A stretch of DNA of 64,000 bases from Silvania hatchlandensis (GCF_025564065.1 NZ_JAMGZK010000044.1:1-64000); one strand, 5' to 3'; shown: positions 8,854 to 20,080, numbered from the stretch's first letter. Numbers and translations: made by a program. Notes: generated by a model not told the origin, from the sequence alone.

Positions 8854-9384
8854 TTAGCGCAGCGCCTCAAGGATGGCGCCATCTTCATCCATCTGGTCCA
8901 GACGGGTGAGCAGCTTGCGCGTGATCTGCTCGAGCTGTTCTTTCTCGGTGCCACTCAGAGAAGACCAGAGTTGATGCAGACAATGGTGCTGAGGAGGAAG
9001 GACCTCACGCAGGAAATCGTGACCTTTCTCGGTCAGTTGCAGATGCAGACAGCGACGGTCGTTGTCGCTTTCACGGCGCTCAATCCAGCCGCGTTTTTCC
9101 AGCTCATCGGCAATACGGGTCGCATTGGTACGGGACGAGCCCAGCGCGCAGCTTAACTCTGATGGCTGGATGCTGTGATTTTCCTGAGACTCCAGGGTTA
9201 TCAACGCCATAAATAACGTCTCGTTAATCCCTTGAGCTTTCAGCATCTTATTGCGATTTTCCAGCAGCTTGCCCTGCATGTGCATGCAGAGACGCGTTAA
9301 CAGGATTTCCTGATAAGGGAAATCAGCGTAGCGACTGGCGCGGAATTTAAGCATTTGTTCAATGGGCGTAAACGAACTATCCAT
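8854..9384 (-). CDS. mprA: MarR-family repressor MprA (EmrR)
   Basis: 176 aa, the E. coli length and nearly the same sequence. Winged-helix MarR protein that represses the emrRAB promoter and is released by uncouplers, salicylate and nalidixic acid. The helix-turn-helix is in [30 protein letters not shown] (two stretches, residues about 72-100), and the wing is [10 protein letters not shown]. It is first in the operon and so autoregulated. A sigma70 promoter is visible upstream. Confidence 0.97.
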   Translation of the reverse strand: MDSSFTPIEQMLKFRASRYADFPYQEILLTRLCMHMQGKLLENRNKMLKAQGINETLFMALITLESQENHSIQPSELSCALGSSRTNATRIADELEKRGWIERRESDNDRRCLHLQLTEKGHDFLREVLPPQHHCLHQLWSSLSGTEKEQLEQITRKLLTRLDQMDEDGAILEALR

Positions 9385-9414
9385 TTGGGCATAACCTCAT
9401 TAATTACAGCCGAT

Positions 9415-9443
9415 ATAGTAACGACAGTGACAAATAATGTAAA
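9415..9443 (-). promoter_or_regulatory. emrRAB (mprA) promoter
   Basis: On the minus strand, -35 TTTACA (9443-9438) and -10 TACTAT (9420-9415) are separated by 17 bases, 31 bases upstream of the mprA ATG. The sequence around it closely resembles the known E. coli emrR promoter, where MprA binds. The operator itself cannot be delimited by eye. Confidence 0.7.
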
Positions 9444-9694
9444 TGAATTATTTGCGCGGAATAAATCCGTCAGACAAATCTCACTGTCATCAAGTGCCGG
9501 GTAGATCCGTGACCCGGTAAGCACAGAAGGGAGGGGATTACACTGGCAATACGGGGATTTACTCTCAGAAATTAACTATTCATGCGGTTTTTTAATACAT
9601 TCCCACATATAAATTCCTGATGTAAATGATTCAGTCACCTTAACAGACTGAGGGGCGTCTTAATACCCTAAGACACCCCAAACGAATGTAAACC
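9444..9694. other. Gene-free spacer between mprA and ygaY
   Basis: The stretch between the mprA promoter and the ygaY stop has no convincing gene on either strand. It is AT-rich near the promoter and includes the downstream end of ygaY. E. coli has ygaZH (valine exporter) in this neighbourhood; no trace of those genes is seen here. Confidence 0.5.
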
Positions 9695-10879
9695 TTAGTG
9701 AATTGCCTGCTGGAGATGGTAGCCGCGCCACCAGACCAGTAGATTCAGCACCGCGACCACCACGCCAGCCGCGCAGACGCCGCTCCAGCCGGCATGTTGC
9801 CACGCCGAGGCAGAAATCAGGGAACCGGCAGCACCGCCGATAAAGTAGCTGGTCATGTACCCGGCGGTCAGACGGTTACGCGCATCCGGCTTGACGCGGT
9901 AAATCACGGTCTGGTTGGTGATATGCACCCCCTGGACGGTGAGATCGAGCACCAGGATCCCGACAATCAGCGCCAGCACCGAGACGTGTCCGTACCAGAT
10001 GGCTGCCCAGGAGAGCAGCAGCAGTACCAGTCCGGCGGTAGTGGTGAGGTGCGATTTCCCCTTATCCGCCAGGCCGCCCGCCGGTCGTGCGCCCAGCGCG
10101 CCCGCCGCGCCCGCCAGGCCAAACAGGCCAATCATCCCCTCGGAATAGTTAAACGGTGGGGAGGCGAGCAGGAAGGCCATTGAGGTCCAGAGGATGCTGA
10201 AGTTGGCGAAGGTAAAACAGCCCAGCAGCGCACGGGTGCGCAGCAGCTTATCATGGGTGAACAGGCTGAAGACCGAGCCGAGAAGCTGCGGGTAGTTGAG
10301 GGTATTTTCCTGCTTCACTTTCGGCAGGCCGCGCCACAGGGCCAGCGCCATAAAGACCATCAGCACTGACGCCACCCAGTACACGGTACGCCAGCCACCG
10401 ATGCCTGCCAGCAGCCCCGAGACGGTACGCGCCAGCAAAATCCCCAGCAGCAGGCCGCTCATAATGGTACCCACCACTTTACCGCGCTTATCCGGTGAGG
10501 CGAGGGTCGCGGCCAGCGGCACCAAAATCTGCGCCACTACCGAGAACAGGCCGGTCAGGGCGGTGCCGAGGATCATCATCGTCAATGACTGACTGGAGGC
10601 GGTAATCAACATCCCGCCCGCGGCCAGCAAGGTCATGGAGACGATCATCGCCCGGCGTTCGAACATATCACCCAGCGGAACGAGGAACAGCAGGCCCACC
10701 GCATACCCGAGCTGGGCGGCGGTGACGATAAATCCGGCGGAGCTGGCCGAGAGTGAAAAGTTGCGGGCGATGGTTTCCAGCAGCGGCTGCGCATAGTAGT
10801 TACTGGCGACGGTCAGACCGGTTGCCACTGACATCAGCAGGATCAGTGCAGGGCTAAGCCCTTGATTGGGTTTTGTCAT
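9695..10879 (-). CDS. ygaY: MFS transporter of the YgaY type
   Basis: 394 aa with 12 predicted transmembrane helices. The MFS signature GDMFERRAMI lies between helices 2 and 3 and PLAATLASPDKRGKVVG is in the middle of the first half. Position next to proX matches ygaY, which is a disrupted pseudogene in E. coli K-12; here the frame is intact. The substrate is unknown. It lies upstream of mprA on the same strand with a 310-base gap, so it is probably a separate transcript. Confidence 0.75.
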   Translation of the reverse strand: MTKPNQGLSPALILLMSVATGLTVASNYYAQPLLETIARNFSLSASSAGFIVTAAQLGYAVGLLFLVPLGDMFERRAMIVSMTLLAAGGMLITASSQSLTMMILGTALTGLFSVVAQILVPLAATLASPDKRGKVVGTIMSGLLLGILLARTVSGLLAGIGGWRTVYWVASVLMVFMALALWRGLPKVKQENTLNYPQLLGSVFSLFTHDKLLRTRALLGCFTFANFSILWTSMAFLLASPPFNYSEGMIGLFGLAGAAGALGARPAGGLADKGKSHLTTTAGLVLLLLSWAAIWYGHVSVLALIVGILVLDLTVQGVHITNQTVIYRVKPDARNRLTAGYMTSYFIGGAAGSLISASAWQHAGWSGVCAAGVVVAVLNLLVWWRGYHLQQAIH

Positions 10880-10981
10880 TAGGTTTTTGAAATCATTAGT
10901 TGAGTGATTATTTTATCGGAAACCATAATAACGGATGCAGGCAGAGGAGGGGAATTTTGTGGTGATGGATTGTGCGGTTTG

Positions 10982-11064
10982 TCCCCTCACCCCGGCCCTC
11001 TCCCCATAGGGGAGAGGGTGTAATCGTCCCCTCTCCCCTATGGGGAGAGGGTTAGGGTGAGGGG
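10982..11064. repeat. Pair of inverted palindromic repeats (REP/BIME-like)
   Basis: Two copies of a palindromic unit (CCCTCTCCCC-ATA-GGGGAGAGGG type, cores at about 10996-11018 and 11027-11050) lie head to head. The outer arms CCCCTCACC...GGTGAGGGG are also inverted. The unit lies between ygaY and the 3' end of proX. Such repeats are dispersed between genes in Enterobacter-like genomes and can stabilise mRNA or terminate transcription. A census of the genome is needed to class it. Confidence 0.75.
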
Positions 11065-11078
11065 GAGGTGTTACGAAC

Positions 11079-12074
11079 TTACTTCTGCGCTGCCAGCGCC
11101 TCGTTCACCCAGCCGTCAAACTGCTGCTGGTGGGCTTTGATCCAGCCGTCAACGTGGCCCTGGACATCGGCTTCGGACGATTTGCCCGCATGCATCATCG
11201 CGTTCTGCGCATTGATATCCGCCAGCGGCAGTTTCATTACCGAGAACAGCTTCGCCGCCGCCGGGTTTTTCTCGGCCCAGGCAAGGTTCGCCACAATATG
11301 CATGGTGTTCACCGGGAAGCCATAGTTCATGCCGTTAGGCAGTTTGGTGTCGATACCTTTCTGCTCGCCCGGGAGGGAAGAGAACGGTACCTGCAGCCAG
11401 ACCACATCTTTACCCGGCTTCATCACGTCGCTCACCCAGTACGGCGTCCAGGTGTAGTAAATAACCGGCTTGCCTTCTTTGAAGCGGGCGATGGTGTCGG
11501 CCATCATCGCCGAGTAGTTGCCATGGCTGACGGTAACGGTCTTGGCCAGGTCGAACGCCTCGTTCTGGTGATTAATCACCGCTTCACAGCCCCAGCCCGG
11601 CGAGCAGCCCATCATGTCGGCCTTGCCGTCACCGTTGGTGTCGAACAGTCTGGCAATCTTGGGATCTTTCAGCTGTTCAATATTGGTGATGTGATACTGG
11701 TCGGCGGTTTTTTTGTCGATCAGATAACCCTGCGCGGCACCGGTCACGAATGTCCCCTGGCGATAAAACTTCTTATCGCCGCCCGCTGCGGCATACATAT
11801 CGTCATGCAGCGGCTGCCAGTTCACCGCCGTAAAGGTGGCGTCGCCCGCAGCAATCGAGGTGTAACCGACGTTGTAATCCACTTCGCTCGGCTTGCTGAC
11901 CGTGTAGCCCAGCTTCTCCAGCGCCCGGCTCACCAGCCCGGTCTGGAATGACTCTTCGGAAATGGTGCTCTGAACCGGTTGAACGGTAATGCCTTTGCCA
12001 GGCAGGTCAGCAGCAAAGCTGCTGGCAGAGACAAGGGTGGCAAACGCTGTGGCAAAAAGTACGTTATGTCGCAT
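11079..12074 (-). CDS. proX: Glycine betaine/proline-binding protein ProX
   Basis: 331 aa. Periplasmic substrate-binding subunit of the ProU osmoprotectant ABC importer. A Sec signal peptide (residues 1-21, ending SSFA) precedes mature ADLPGKG. Conserved betaine-site segments include the Trp-containing [14 protein letters not shown] (near residue 82) and [10 protein letters not shown] (near 205), where tryptophans form the aromatic box. It is the third gene of proVWX, 9 bases after proW. Confidence 0.97.
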   Translation of the reverse strand: MRHNVLFATAFATLVSASSFAADLPGKGITVQPVQSTISEESFQTGLVSRALEKLGYTVSKPSEVDYNVGYTSIAAGDATFTAVNWQPLHDDMYAAAGGDKKFYRQGTFVTGAAQGYLIDKKTADQYHITNIEQLKDPKIARLFDTNGDGKADMMGCSPGWGCEAVINHQNEAFDLAKTVTVSHGNYSAMMADTIARFKEGKPVIYYTWTPYWVSDVMKPGKDVVWLQVPFSSLPGEQKGIDTKLPNGMNYGFPVNTMHIVANLAWAEKNPAAAKLFSVMKLPLADINAQNAMMHAGKSSEADVQGHVDGWIKAHQQQFDGWVNEALAAQK

Positions 12075-12083
12075 CGTTGTTCC

Positions 12084-13154
12084 TTATTGTGTGAAAGGTC
12101 GGGTGAGTAACCCGATTGGGCCGGTGGTGTACCAGCGACGGTTGCCACGACTGCGCGAGTCGCGACCGACGGCCTGCGTCAGGCGGTCAAGAATAATGGC
12201 GAGGATCACGATCCCCACGCCGCCCACGGTCGCCAGTCCCATATCGAGACGGCCAATCCCGCGCAGCACCATCTGGCCGAGTCCGCCAACGGCGATCATT
12301 GAGGCGATCACCACCATCGACAGCGCCAGCATCAGCGTCTGGTTAACCCCCGCCATAATGGTGGGCATCGCCAGCGGCAGCTGGACTTTAAACAGCATCT
12401 GGCGCGGGCTGGCACCAAACGAACGCGACGCTTCGATAAGATCCGCCGGCACCTGGTTAATCCCCAGAATGGTCAGACGCACAATCGGCGGCAGGGCGAA
12501 GATAATCGTTACCACCACACCCGGCACGTTACCGATCCCGAACAGCATCACAATCGGCACCAGATAGACAAACGCCGGAGTGGTCTGCATCGCATCCAGC
12601 AAGGGCCGAATAATCTTCGCGGCTCTGGGACTGCGCGCCAGCCAGATCCCCATCGGCAGGCCAATCGCCACGCAGAACAGCAGGGCGGTCAACACCAGCG
12701 CCAGGGTGATCATCGCCTGCGACCAGGCCCCAATCGCACCAATCGCAATCAGCGAGATAAGCGTGGCGATGCCCATTCCCGCGCTGCCAAACTGCCAGGC
12801 AATCAGCGAGAAAATCACAATCGCCACCGGGGCAGGCATCCCCAGCATCAGCTGCTGGAAGCCGTTAAGGATATAATCCACCGGCACGCGAATGCCCTGG
12901 AACAGCGGACGGAAGTGGGTCACCACCCAGTCGATGCCCTCGGTCACCCAGCTGTCGAGCGGGATCAGCGTTTTATGGAACGGATCCATAATATTGAAGT
13001 GTTCTGGCGCAGGCGCAGGTGCGCTGGTCAGCCAGTCGGCAGCACCGCCGCCGTCTGTAGGTGCTGCCGCCGGTGCGGAGCCCCACGCGTCAGCAGATTG
13101 TGCCGCGCTGTCCGCCGCCTCGGTGGTTCCCCACGGGTTTGATTGATCAGCCAT
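12084..13154 (-). CDS. proW: ProU permease subunit ProW
   Basis: 356 aa (E. coli 354), nearly collinear. A long N-terminal cytoplasmic or periplasmic extension (about 1-95, Ala/Pro-rich) precedes the inner-membrane helices. The EAA loop that contacts ProV is near residue 250 ([17 protein letters not shown]). It forms the channel of the glycine betaine/proline importer. Its start overlaps the proV end by 8 bases. Confidence 0.97.
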   Translation of the reverse strand: MADQSNPWGTTEAADSAAQSADAWGSAPAAAPTDGGGAADWLTSAPAPAPEHFNIMDPFHKTLIPLDSWVTEGIDWVVTHFRPLFQGIRVPVDYILNGFQQLMLGMPAPVAIVIFSLIAWQFGSAGMGIATLISLIAIGAIGAWSQAMITLALVLTALLFCVAIGLPMGIWLARSPRAAKIIRPLLDAMQTTPAFVYLVPIVMLFGIGNVPGVVVTIIFALPPIVRLTILGINQVPADLIEASRSFGASPRQMLFKVQLPLAMPTIMAGVNQTLMLALSMVVIASMIAVGGLGQMVLRGIGRLDMGLATVGGVGIVILAIILDRLTQAVGRDSRSRGNRRWYTTGPIGLLTRPFTQ

Positions 13155-14349
13155 TGTTTGCCCCCTCGCGATCTAAAGCCTGCAGCAACATGCGTTTTGA
13201 GATGATGCCGACGTACTGTTGTTCTTCTCCGACGACCGGTACCGCACACGGCGCCTGGCCGACGTGGGAGAGCAGCTCGCTGAGCGGCGTTTCGGCGTCG
13301 ACGGCAAGCGGGACGTCAATAAGCGCCATATCGATACCCTGGTTTTCGCTGAGCGCGGTTTTCAGGGAGTCAATAGAGACCACACCAACAAATTTATTGC
13401 CGCGTTCAATCACATAGCCGTATTCGCGATCTTCATCCTGAAGTAATTTCAGCGCCGAGCGCGGGCCAAAGCCGGGGGTGCGACGAATAATGCCGTTTGG
13501 CGTGCGACGGGCAATATCTTTGGCGCTAAAGACCTGGCTAATATCCACGCCACGGAAGAAGGTGCGCACATAGTCATTGGCCGGATTATTGAGTATTTCA
13601 TCCGGGGTACCGACCTGCACCACTTCGCCGTTTTGCATAATGGCAATTCGGTCGCCAATACGCATCGCTTCATCCAGATCGTGGGAAATAAAGACAATGG
13701 TGCGCTGATGTTTTGCCTGCAGTTTTACCAGCTCATCCTGCATCTCGGTACGAATTAAGGGATCGAGTGCCGAGAAGGCTTCATCCATTAATAAAATATC
13801 GGGATTGATGGCTAATGCACGGGCCAGACCAACGCGCTGGCGCATACCGCCGGAGAGTTCATCCGGGTAGGCATGGGCGTAATTTTCCAGCCCCACCTGA
13901 CGCAGCGCATCCAGCGCTTTTTCCTGACGTTCGCCGGTCGGGATACCGGCTAATTCCATGCCAAATGCCGCGTTATGTAATACCGTTAAATGCGGCATCA
14001 GGGCAAATGACTGGAAGACCATCGCAATCTTTTTTCTGCGCACCTCACGGAGTTCAGCGTCCGATATTCTGGCGATGTCGACGCCATCAATCAGCACCTG
14101 TCCGCGGGTGGGTTCAATCAGGCGATTGAGAAGGCGAACCATAGTGGATTTACCCGAGCCGGATAATCCCATGATGACAAAAATCTCGCCTTCTTCAATG
14201 GCCAGACTGGCGTCTTTAACGCCAAGCGACAGCCCGGTTTTTTCCAGGATTTGTTCTTTTGAAAGTCCTTTTTCAATATATTTGAAGGCCCTCTGTGGGT
14301 GCTCGCCAAATACTTTATACAGATTCTTAACTTCTAATTTAATTGCCAT
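13147..14349 (-). CDS. proV: ProU ATPase subunit ProV
   Basis: 400 aa, the family length. ABC ATPase that powers glycine betaine/proline uptake. Walker A is GLSGSGKST (residues 61-69), the ABC signature is [15 protein letters not shown] (near 175) and Walker B is [12 protein letters not shown]. Two CBS domains occupy about 275-400 and are thought to sense ionic strength. The start has the E. coli [12 protein letters not shown]. It is the first gene of an osmotically induced operon. Confidence 0.97.
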   Translation of the reverse strand: MAIKLEVKNLYKVFGEHPQRAFKYIEKGLSKEQILEKTGLSLGVKDASLAIEEGEIFVIMGLSGSGKSTMVRLLNRLIEPTRGQVLIDGVDIARISDAELREVRRKKIAMVFQSFALMPHLTVLHNAAFGMELAGIPTGERQEKALDALRQVGLENYAHAYPDELSGGMRQRVGLARALAINPDILLMDEAFSALDPLIRTEMQDELVKLQAKHQRTIVFISHDLDEAMRIGDRIAIMQNGEVVQVGTPDEILNNPANDYVRTFFRGVDISQVFSAKDIARRTPNGIIRRTPGFGPRSALKLLQDEDREYGYVIERGNKFVGVVSIDSLKTALSENQGIDMALIDVPLAVDAETPLSELLSHVGQAPCAVPVVGEEQQYVGIISKRMLLQALDREGANNG

Positions 14350-14416
14350 GCAATAGAAAATGTCCTGTTATTTGTTTATGTCGATATCATTACCAGTAGA
14401 ATAATTAACGGGTCAT

Positions 14417-14444
14417 ACCCTAACATACTCAGAATCTGAGACAA
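14417..14444 (-). promoter_or_regulatory. proU promoter, P2-like
   Basis: On the minus strand TTGTCT (14444-14439) and TAGGGT (14422-14417) have a 16-base spacer. The sequence around them, and the stretch from there to the start codon, is close to the E. coli proU leader as I remember it. The E. coli promoter is osmotically induced and silenced by H-NS. The AT-rich flanks at 14350-14410 and 14500-14680 would suit H-NS but prove nothing. Confidence 0.65.
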
Positions 14445-14689
14445 CCCTCGATTAGCATGTGGCATGAATTTTGCCGCCGATGACCTGGCTGAATTTCCCA
14501 TGAGATAAGGGCTGAGCGGTGGATCAATTTTTCTTCGGAAATATCTTATTGTAAGGGCAATTCAGGCGAGAATAACGATGAAGCAGGAGAATATGACAGG
14601 GAAATGACGGTGATGATTGGGGGAAAATAACACGCCGAAATCAGGGGAATTATATTCCCGTCCTGCGCGTCATATTCCTCGGTTTTTTC

Positions 14690-16777
14690 TTACATCAGGG
14701 CGTTCTTATCGATCCCTAAGCGCTTCATGCGCGACAGCAGCGTGGTGCGCTTCAGGCCTAACCGATTTGCCGCGCCTCTTGGCCCGGCGATCACCCCATT
14801 AGTTTCTTTCAGCACCCGCATAATGTGTTGATATTCCTCCTCGCCTTCACGGATCTCGCTGACGGCGGTTTCCGGTGCAGCGGCGTTCGCCACGCGCGGG
14901 AAATCAATATCCGGCAGCGACAGCTGGAGCACGTTGCCGCGGGTCAACAGCACCGCGCGTTCAATCACGTTTTCCAGCTCACGCACGTTGCCCGGCCACT
15001 CCATTTTACTCAGCTGGCGTAGAGTATCTGCCGGAATACTGTCGATCTGGCGGCCCAGTCGATGGGCAATTTTGAAGGTGAACGACTTCACCAGCAGGGG
15101 AATATCTTCCGGACGCTCGCGCAGCGGCGGCAGGAAAATCGGGAACACGTTGAGGCGGTAATAGAGGTCGCTGCGGAATTCACGATCGGCGACCATTTGC
15201 GTTAAGTCGCGGTTAGTTGCAGCAATCAGGCGCACGTCGGTGTGAATAATACGGTTGCTGCCGAGGCGCTCAAACTCCTGCTCCTGCAGCACGCGCAGCA
15301 GCTTGGGCTGCAGTTCAACCGGCATATCGCCCACTTCATCAAGGAACAGCGTGCTTTTATCCGCCAGCTCGAATCGGCCAATACGCTGGGCGCTGGCCCC
15401 GGTAAAGGCCCCGCGCTCGTGGCCGAACAGGTCGCTTTCCAGCAGGCCGGCAGGCATCGCCGCGCAGTTCATCTTCACCATCCGCCGATCGCTGCGCCCG
15501 CTCAGGTTGTGAATGGCACGGGCAATCAGCTCCTTCCCGGTGCCGGTCTCACCCAGAATCAGCACCGTGCTGTTGCTCCGGGCGACCATCTCTACCTGCT
15601 TCATCACCGTCATCATCGGCGAGCTGCGGCCAATAATTTCGCCAAAATCGGTGGCGACGTTGTTGATCTGCTCGGTGAGGGCAAGGTTTTCGTCGATCAG
15701 CCGCTCCTTGAGGTGGCTAATCTCCCGATAGGAGAGGGCATTATCTACGGCAATGGCGATGCGTTCGGCAATCTGGTTCAGCAGCTTGACGTTGGCGGCG
15801 GTAAACACCTGGGCCTTGCACTGGGCCAGCTTCAGGGTGCCGAGCACCCGGTCGCGGAAGATCAGCGGGAACAGGCACAGGGTCTGATCTTGCTCGCCCC
15901 ACATATCAAACAGCATTCTTTCGTAAGGGGCGTGCTGATCCCGATGGTGCAGGTTCAGCATCAGCATCTTCTGGTCACGCATCACTTTTTCGGAGAGGGT
16001 GCCTTTTTCGTCCACCTCGCTCTGATCGTGCAGCGGCGCGTTTTCATCCAGGTAGTGGGTGGAGTAGACGATGAGCTTTCCTTTGCGGTCGCTGCGCAGC
16101 ACCATGCTGATGGAATCAATGCCGAAGTTGTGCTGAATTTCGCGCGAGACCTCGGTTACCAGCTCATCCAGGTCGAGCTTCGACAGCACGGCGTTGGTGA
16201 TGGCGACCAGCAGGCGAAAATCGTTGCGCTCCCGGCACAGCAAATCATAGCTTTCGCTATCGTTGCGGCGGGCCTGAATCTGCTCGACGGCCAGGCCGAC
16301 CGCCTGGGTCAGCGTCTGCAGGCGGGAAAAGTCGTTATCGCTCCAGGGCGTATCCTGGCTGCGCAGGAACTCGCAGCCGCCGAAGATCCGCCCGTCGGCG
16401 GCCAGCGGCGTCAGGCAGTAGTGGGCAAACGGTGGGTAACATGCCAGCCCGGCCAGCGCCGGCCAGGTATCGCGGAAGGTGTCTGCCTTACAGTGCAGTA
16501 CGTCCGGGCGCGAAAGCATCCGGCGGAACGGTCCGTTCGCCAGCGGGGGCTCATCTTCACAGCGGATATCCCGTCCCTGATCGTCGCTGCCGTACAGATA
16601 CACCCGTCGCGGCTCCGGCTGCCAGAGCAAAATATTAACGTGGTCGGCGAGGTCTATCTGCCGGACGTGCTGGGTCAGCACCTGTGCCAGGGCGCAGAGA
16701 TCGGGTTGTTGCAGCAGAGTACGGGTAATATCGAACAAGCCTTGATCAATAGGATCGTTCGTCGGTGTATACGACAT
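14690..16777 (-). CDS. fhlA: Formate hydrogenlyase transcriptional activator FhlA
   Basis: 695 aa (E. coli 692). Formate-sensing sigma54 enhancer-binding protein. Two GAF-type regions cover about 1-170 and 190-350. The AAA+ domain has Walker A GETGTGKE at about 409, the sigma54-contact loop GAFTGA (near 475), and Walker [13 protein letters not shown]-terminal Fis-type helix-turn-helix (about 660-695) ends the protein. It activates the hyp, hyc, hydN and fdhF promoters seen in this window. It follows hypE with 30 bases between, as in E. coli hypABCDE-fhlA. Confidence 0.97.
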   Translation of the reverse strand: MSYTPTNDPIDQGLFDITRTLLQQPDLCALAQVLTQHVRQIDLADHVNILLWQPEPRRVYLYGSDDQGRDIRCEDEPPLANGPFRRMLSRPDVLHCKADTFRDTWPALAGLACYPPFAHYCLTPLAADGRIFGGCEFLRSQDTPWSDNDFSRLQTLTQAVGLAVEQIQARRNDSESYDLLCRERNDFRLLVAITNAVLSKLDLDELVTEVSREIQHNFGIDSISMVLRSDRKGKLIVYSTHYLDENAPLHDQSEVDEKGTLSEKVMRDQKMLMLNLHHRDQHAPYERMLFDMWGEQDQTLCLFPLIFRDRVLGTLKLAQCKAQVFTAANVKLLNQIAERIAIAVDNALSYREISHLKERLIDENLALTEQINNVATDFGEIIGRSSPMMTVMKQVEMVARSNSTVLILGETGTGKELIARAIHNLSGRSDRRMVKMNCAAMPAGLLESDLFGHERGAFTGASAQRIGRFELADKSTLFLDEVGDMPVELQPKLLRVLQEQEFERLGSNRIIHTDVRLIAATNRDLTQMVADREFRSDLYYRLNVFPIFLPPLRERPEDIPLLVKSFTFKIAHRLGRQIDSIPADTLRQLSKMEWPGNVRELENVIERAVLLTRGNVLQLSLPDIDFPRVANAAAPETAVSEIREGEEEYQHIMRVLKETNGVIAGPRGAANRLGLKRTTLLSRMKRLGIDKNALM

Positions 16778-16807
16778 GCGTGATATCCAGAAAATGAGAA
16801 TCGACAG

Positions 16808-17818
16808 TCAGCAAATACGCGGCAGCGGTTCGGCATGGGGCAAATTCAGCGTGCGCTTCACGCCGTACAGTCCGGTGAGGCGGACCCCTTTGCGCTCCAC
16901 CACTTCGCCGATAATCGCCGCATTCTGACCTAACGGCTGCTGATGTAATAAGGCTAGCACCTGTTGTGCCGCGCTGCGCTCAACGACGATTGCCAGCTTG
17001 CCTTCGTTGGCGAAGTTGAGCGGATCTAACCCCAGCAGTTCGCATGCGCCGCGTACCGCGGATTTCACCGGCAGGGCGCCTTCCTGCAGCTCAATGCCGC
17101 AGCCGCTGCTGGCGGCAAACTCGTGGGCGACGGCATTCACGCCGCCGCGCGTGGCGTCACGCAGGGCTTTTACGCCGGGCACATCACGCAGCGCCTGAAT
17201 CAACGGCGTCAGCACCGCGCAGTCGCTTTGCAGATCGCCTTCGAGACCTAAGCCTTCGCGCAGGTTGAGGATGGTCGCGCCGTGATCGCCCAGGGTGCCG
17301 CTCACCAGCAGCACATCGCCGACCGCAATCTGGCGCATCCCCCAGTTTAACCCGCCGGGAATAGAACCGATACCGGCGGTATTGATAAACACCTTATCCG
17401 CCGCGCCGCGCGGCACCACTTTGGTATCGCCGGTGACAATGGTGATCCCCGCCGCCGCCGCCGTTGCGGCCATGCTGGTGACGATGCGCTCGAGGGTTGC
17501 CATCTCCAGCCCCTCTTCCAGAATAAAGCCGCAGGAGAGCCAGCGCGGGACAGCCCCGCTGACGGCGACGTCGTTGGCCGTGCCGCATACCGCCAGCTTG
17601 CCGATATCGCCGCCGGGGAAGAACAGCGGATCAATGACATAGCTGTCGGTGGAAAAGGCCAGCCGGTCGCCGTGTGCGGTTAGCTCATGTAGCGGAATGC
17701 GGGCCTGATCTTCCTGTTCGTTCAGCAGCGGGTTGGCGAAGGCGCGCATAAAAAGCTCGCCGATCAGCTGCTGCATGGCCTGTCCGCCGCTCCCGTGGGC
17801 GAGGGTTATCTGTTTCAA
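16808..17818 (-). CDS. hypE: Hydrogenase maturation protein HypE
   Basis: 336 aa, the family length. With HypF it makes the cyanide ligands of the NiFe site: the C-terminal Cys is carbamoylated by HypF and dehydrated to thiocyanate. The sequence ends PRIC, the conserved C-terminal motif. The ATP-binding half has GDTKVVPRGAADK (near 132). The start overlaps the hypD stop by 4 bases. Confidence 0.97.
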   Translation of the reverse strand: MKQITLAHGSGGQAMQQLIGELFMRAFANPLLNEQEDQARIPLHELTAHGDRLAFSTDSYVIDPLFFPGGDIGKLAVCGTANDVAVSGAVPRWLSCGFILEEGLEMATLERIVTSMAATAAAAGITIVTGDTKVVPRGAADKVFINTAGIGSIPGGLNWGMRQIAVGDVLLVSGTLGDHGATILNLREGLGLEGDLQSDCAVLTPLIQALRDVPGVKALRDATRGGVNAVAHEFAASSGCGIELQEGALPVKSAVRGACELLGLDPLNFANEGKLAIVVERSAAQQVLALLHQQPLGQNAAIIGEVVERKGVRLTGLYGVKRTLNLPHAEPLPRIC

Positions 17819-18936
17819 CTTTCACACTCCTGAGAACGGTACTGATACCAGGCGCTACACGCCCCTTCCGATGACACCATCAGCGCGCCAAAGGCGCTTT
17901 GCGGCGTGCATTTATTACCAAACAGCGGACACTGCGCCGGTTTGCAGCGCCCGGTCAGCACTGCCCCGCAGCGCGCCTCTGGATCGTCGCAGACGGCCTG
18001 CGCCTGCGGCGTGAAGTGATGCTCGGCGTCAAACAGGCGATAGCCTTCGGTCAGGTGTACGCCGGAGTGCTCAATTACCCCCAGCCCGCGCCATTCGCTG
18101 TCGCCTTCAATACCAAACACCTCGGCTATCGCCGCCTGTGCCACGGCGTTACCCGCCTCCGGCACAATGCGGCGATACTGATTTTCGACCCGACTGACGC
18201 CTTCGATCTTCTGCTCAACCAGCATCAACACCCCCTGCAGCAGATCGACCGGTTCAAACCCGGCCACCGCCAGCGGGCGGTTATGATCCCCGGCGATAAA
18301 ATCGTAGGCATGGGTGCCAATCACCATGCTCACATGTCCCGGAGCCAGAAACGCGTCGATGCCGTTTTCCGGCTGTTCGAGCAGGCTTTTCAGCACCGGG
18401 ATCAGGGTGATGTGCTGGCAGAAAAAGTAGAAATTCGACACCTTCGCGGCCTTCGCCTGGCGCAGGGTCAGGGCGGTGGCGGGCATGGTGGTTTCGAATC
18501 CGAGGCCGAAAAAGACCACCTTGCGATCCGGATTTTGCTGGGCCAGCTTCAGGGCGTCGGCGGGGGAGTAAATCACCCGCACGTCCGCGCCGTGCATCCG
18601 GGCATCCAGCAGCGAACCGTTTTTACCCGGGACGCGCATCGCGTCGCCGAAGGTACAGAAGATCACCTCCGGGTGGTGGGCAATCTCAATACAGGTGTCA
18701 ATGCGGCCCATCGGCAGGACGCACACCGGACAGCCGGGGCCGTGGATAAACTCGATGTTGTCGGGCAGGAGCTGATCGAGCCCAAACTTAAAGATGGCGT
18801 GGGTGTGCCCGCCGCACACCTCCATGATCCGCAGCGGGCGCTGGGCGGTATAAGTTAATGCCCCGGCGCGGACCTTGAGGGTCTCAATCAGGCGCATCAC
18901 CTTCTGCGGATCGCGGTATTCATCAACAAAGCGCAT
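17815..18936 (-). CDS. hypD: Hydrogenase maturation protein HypD
   Basis: 373 aa. Iron-sulfur scaffold that, with HypC, assembles the Fe(CN)2CO unit. Conserved elements are CGGHTHAIFKFG (near 41), GPGCPVC (near 67-73) and the C-terminal cysteine-rich part (CGAVLTGRCKPAQCPLFGNKC in two segments near 325-345) that holds the 4Fe-4S cluster. It overlaps hypC by one base and hypE by four. Confidence 0.97.
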   Translation of the reverse strand: MRFVDEYRDPQKVMRLIETLKVRAGALTYTAQRPLRIMEVCGGHTHAIFKFGLDQLLPDNIEFIHGPGCPVCVLPMGRIDTCIEIAHHPEVIFCTFGDAMRVPGKNGSLLDARMHGADVRVIYSPADALKLAQQNPDRKVVFFGLGFETTMPATALTLRQAKAAKVSNFYFFCQHITLIPVLKSLLEQPENGIDAFLAPGHVSMVIGTHAYDFIAGDHNRPLAVAGFEPVDLLQGVLMLVEQKIEGVSRVENQYRRIVPEAGNAVAQAAIAEVFGIEGDSEWRGLGVIEHSGVHLTEGYRLFDAEHHFTPQAQAVCDDPEARCGAVLTGRCKPAQCPLFGNKCTPQSAFGALMVSSEGACSAWYQYRSQECES

Positions 18937-19214
18937 TAGCGATGCTCCTCGCCAAACAGCAGCGAACCCACGTCCGGCTCGACGTCGAACATGTTCTGCA
19001 GGGCGGCGAGGGTGTCCAGCGCCTCCTCTTCATCTATTACGCTCATCGCAAACCCCACGTGGACCAGCACCCACTGGCCGAGGCGGCTGTTGCCGTTTTC
19101 GTCATGGATACCGACCAGGGTCAGATCCACATCGCGCAGGATGCCGCAGACATCGACCTGGGCCTGCATGCCATCGTGGATGGCGCTAATTTTACCAGGA
19201 ACGCCTATGCACAT
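18936..19214 (-). CDS. hypC: Hydrogenase maturation chaperone HypC
   Basis: 92 aa. Begins MCIGVPGKI; Cys2 is the residue that binds the Fe(CN)2CO group and the hydrogenase 3 precursor HycE. It overlaps hypB by 10 bases, which is typical of this operon. It acts with HypD. Confidence 0.97.
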   Translation of the reverse strand: MCIGVPGKISAIHDGMQAQVDVCGILRDVDLTLVGIHDENGNSRLGQWVLVHVGFAMSVIDEEEALDTLAALQNMFDVEPDVGSLLFGEEHR

Positions 19215-20077
19215 CGCTGCGTCTCCAGCCAGTCAAGCCAGGCATCCATGCCGTCGCCGCGAGTCGCGGAGACCAGCAGGATCTCGATTTCCGGGTTCAC
19301 TTCCCGGGCGGCGGCGAGGCATTTCTCGACGTCAAAGGTGAGGTACGGCAGCAGATCGACCTTATTCAGCAGCATGATAGACGCGGCGGCAAACATATGC
19401 GGGTATTTCAGCGGTTTGTCCTCGCCCTCGGTGACCGACAGCACCGCCACCTTATGACGCTCGCCAAGGTCGAAGCTTGCCGGACAGACCAGGTTACCGA
19501 CGTTTTCGATAAACATAATCCCGCCGTCATCCAGCGGCAGGCGCTGCATCGCGTCATGGATCATCTGCGCGTCCAGGTGACAGCCTTTGCCGGTATTGAC
19601 CTGAATCGCCGGGGTGCCGGTGGCGCGAATGCGTTCCGCGTCGTTCACCGTCTGCTGATCGCCTTCGATCACCGCGCAGGCCACGCGCTGCTGCAGGCGT
19701 TTTAAGGTTTCCGTCAGCAGGGTGGTTTTACCGGAGCCGGGGCTGGAGACCAGATTCAGCGCCAGCTGCTTTTTACGGCTGAACAGCTCGCGGTTGCGCC
19801 GGGCCAGCTGATTGTTCTTGCCCAGCACGTCCATCTCTATCTCGACCATTTTGCGCTGGCTCAGGCCCGGCGCGTGGGTGCCCGCTTCGCCGTGACCGTA
19901 ATCCAGCTGGCCTGTGCTGGCTTCAGCGGGGGCAAACGGCGTCGCGTCAATGCGCGTGACGCGCAGCGCCGGGCGTGGGGCAGGGGAGAACGGGGCGCTG
20001 CGAAAAGCAGAGTGAGGATTATGCTCGTCGCCTTCTATATATAAGTTGCCCTGGTCGCAACCGCAGGTGGTACACAT
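19205..20077 (-). CDS. hypB: Nickel-inserting GTPase HypB
   Basis: 290 aa, the E. coli length. The N-terminus MCTTCGC is the high-affinity nickel motif CxxCGC. The G domain has P-loop [11 protein letters not shown] (near residue 112) and the NKVDLL guanine motif (near 242). With HypA it inserts Ni into HycE after the Fe site is built. It follows hypA with 3 bases between. Confidence 0.97.
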   Translation of the reverse strand: MCTTCGCDQGNLYIEGDEHNPHSAFRSAPFSPAPRPALRVTRIDATPFAPAEASTGQLDYGHGEAGTHAPGLSQRKMVEIEMDVLGKNNQLARRNRELFSRKKQLALNLVSSPGSGKTTLLTETLKRLQQRVACAVIEGDQQTVNDAERIRATGTPAIQVNTGKGCHLDAQMIHDAMQRLPLDDGGIMFIENVGNLVCPASFDLGERHKVAVLSVTEGEDKPLKYPHMFAAASIMLLNKVDLLPYLTFDVEKCLAAAREVNPEIEILLVSATRGDGMDAWLDWLETQRCA

Positions 20078-20080
20078 GGT

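Noticed and set aside
15242..16783. 513-codon plus-strand frame over fhlA
   Set aside because: Antisense shadow of FhlA, no ribosome site, no recognisable domain.
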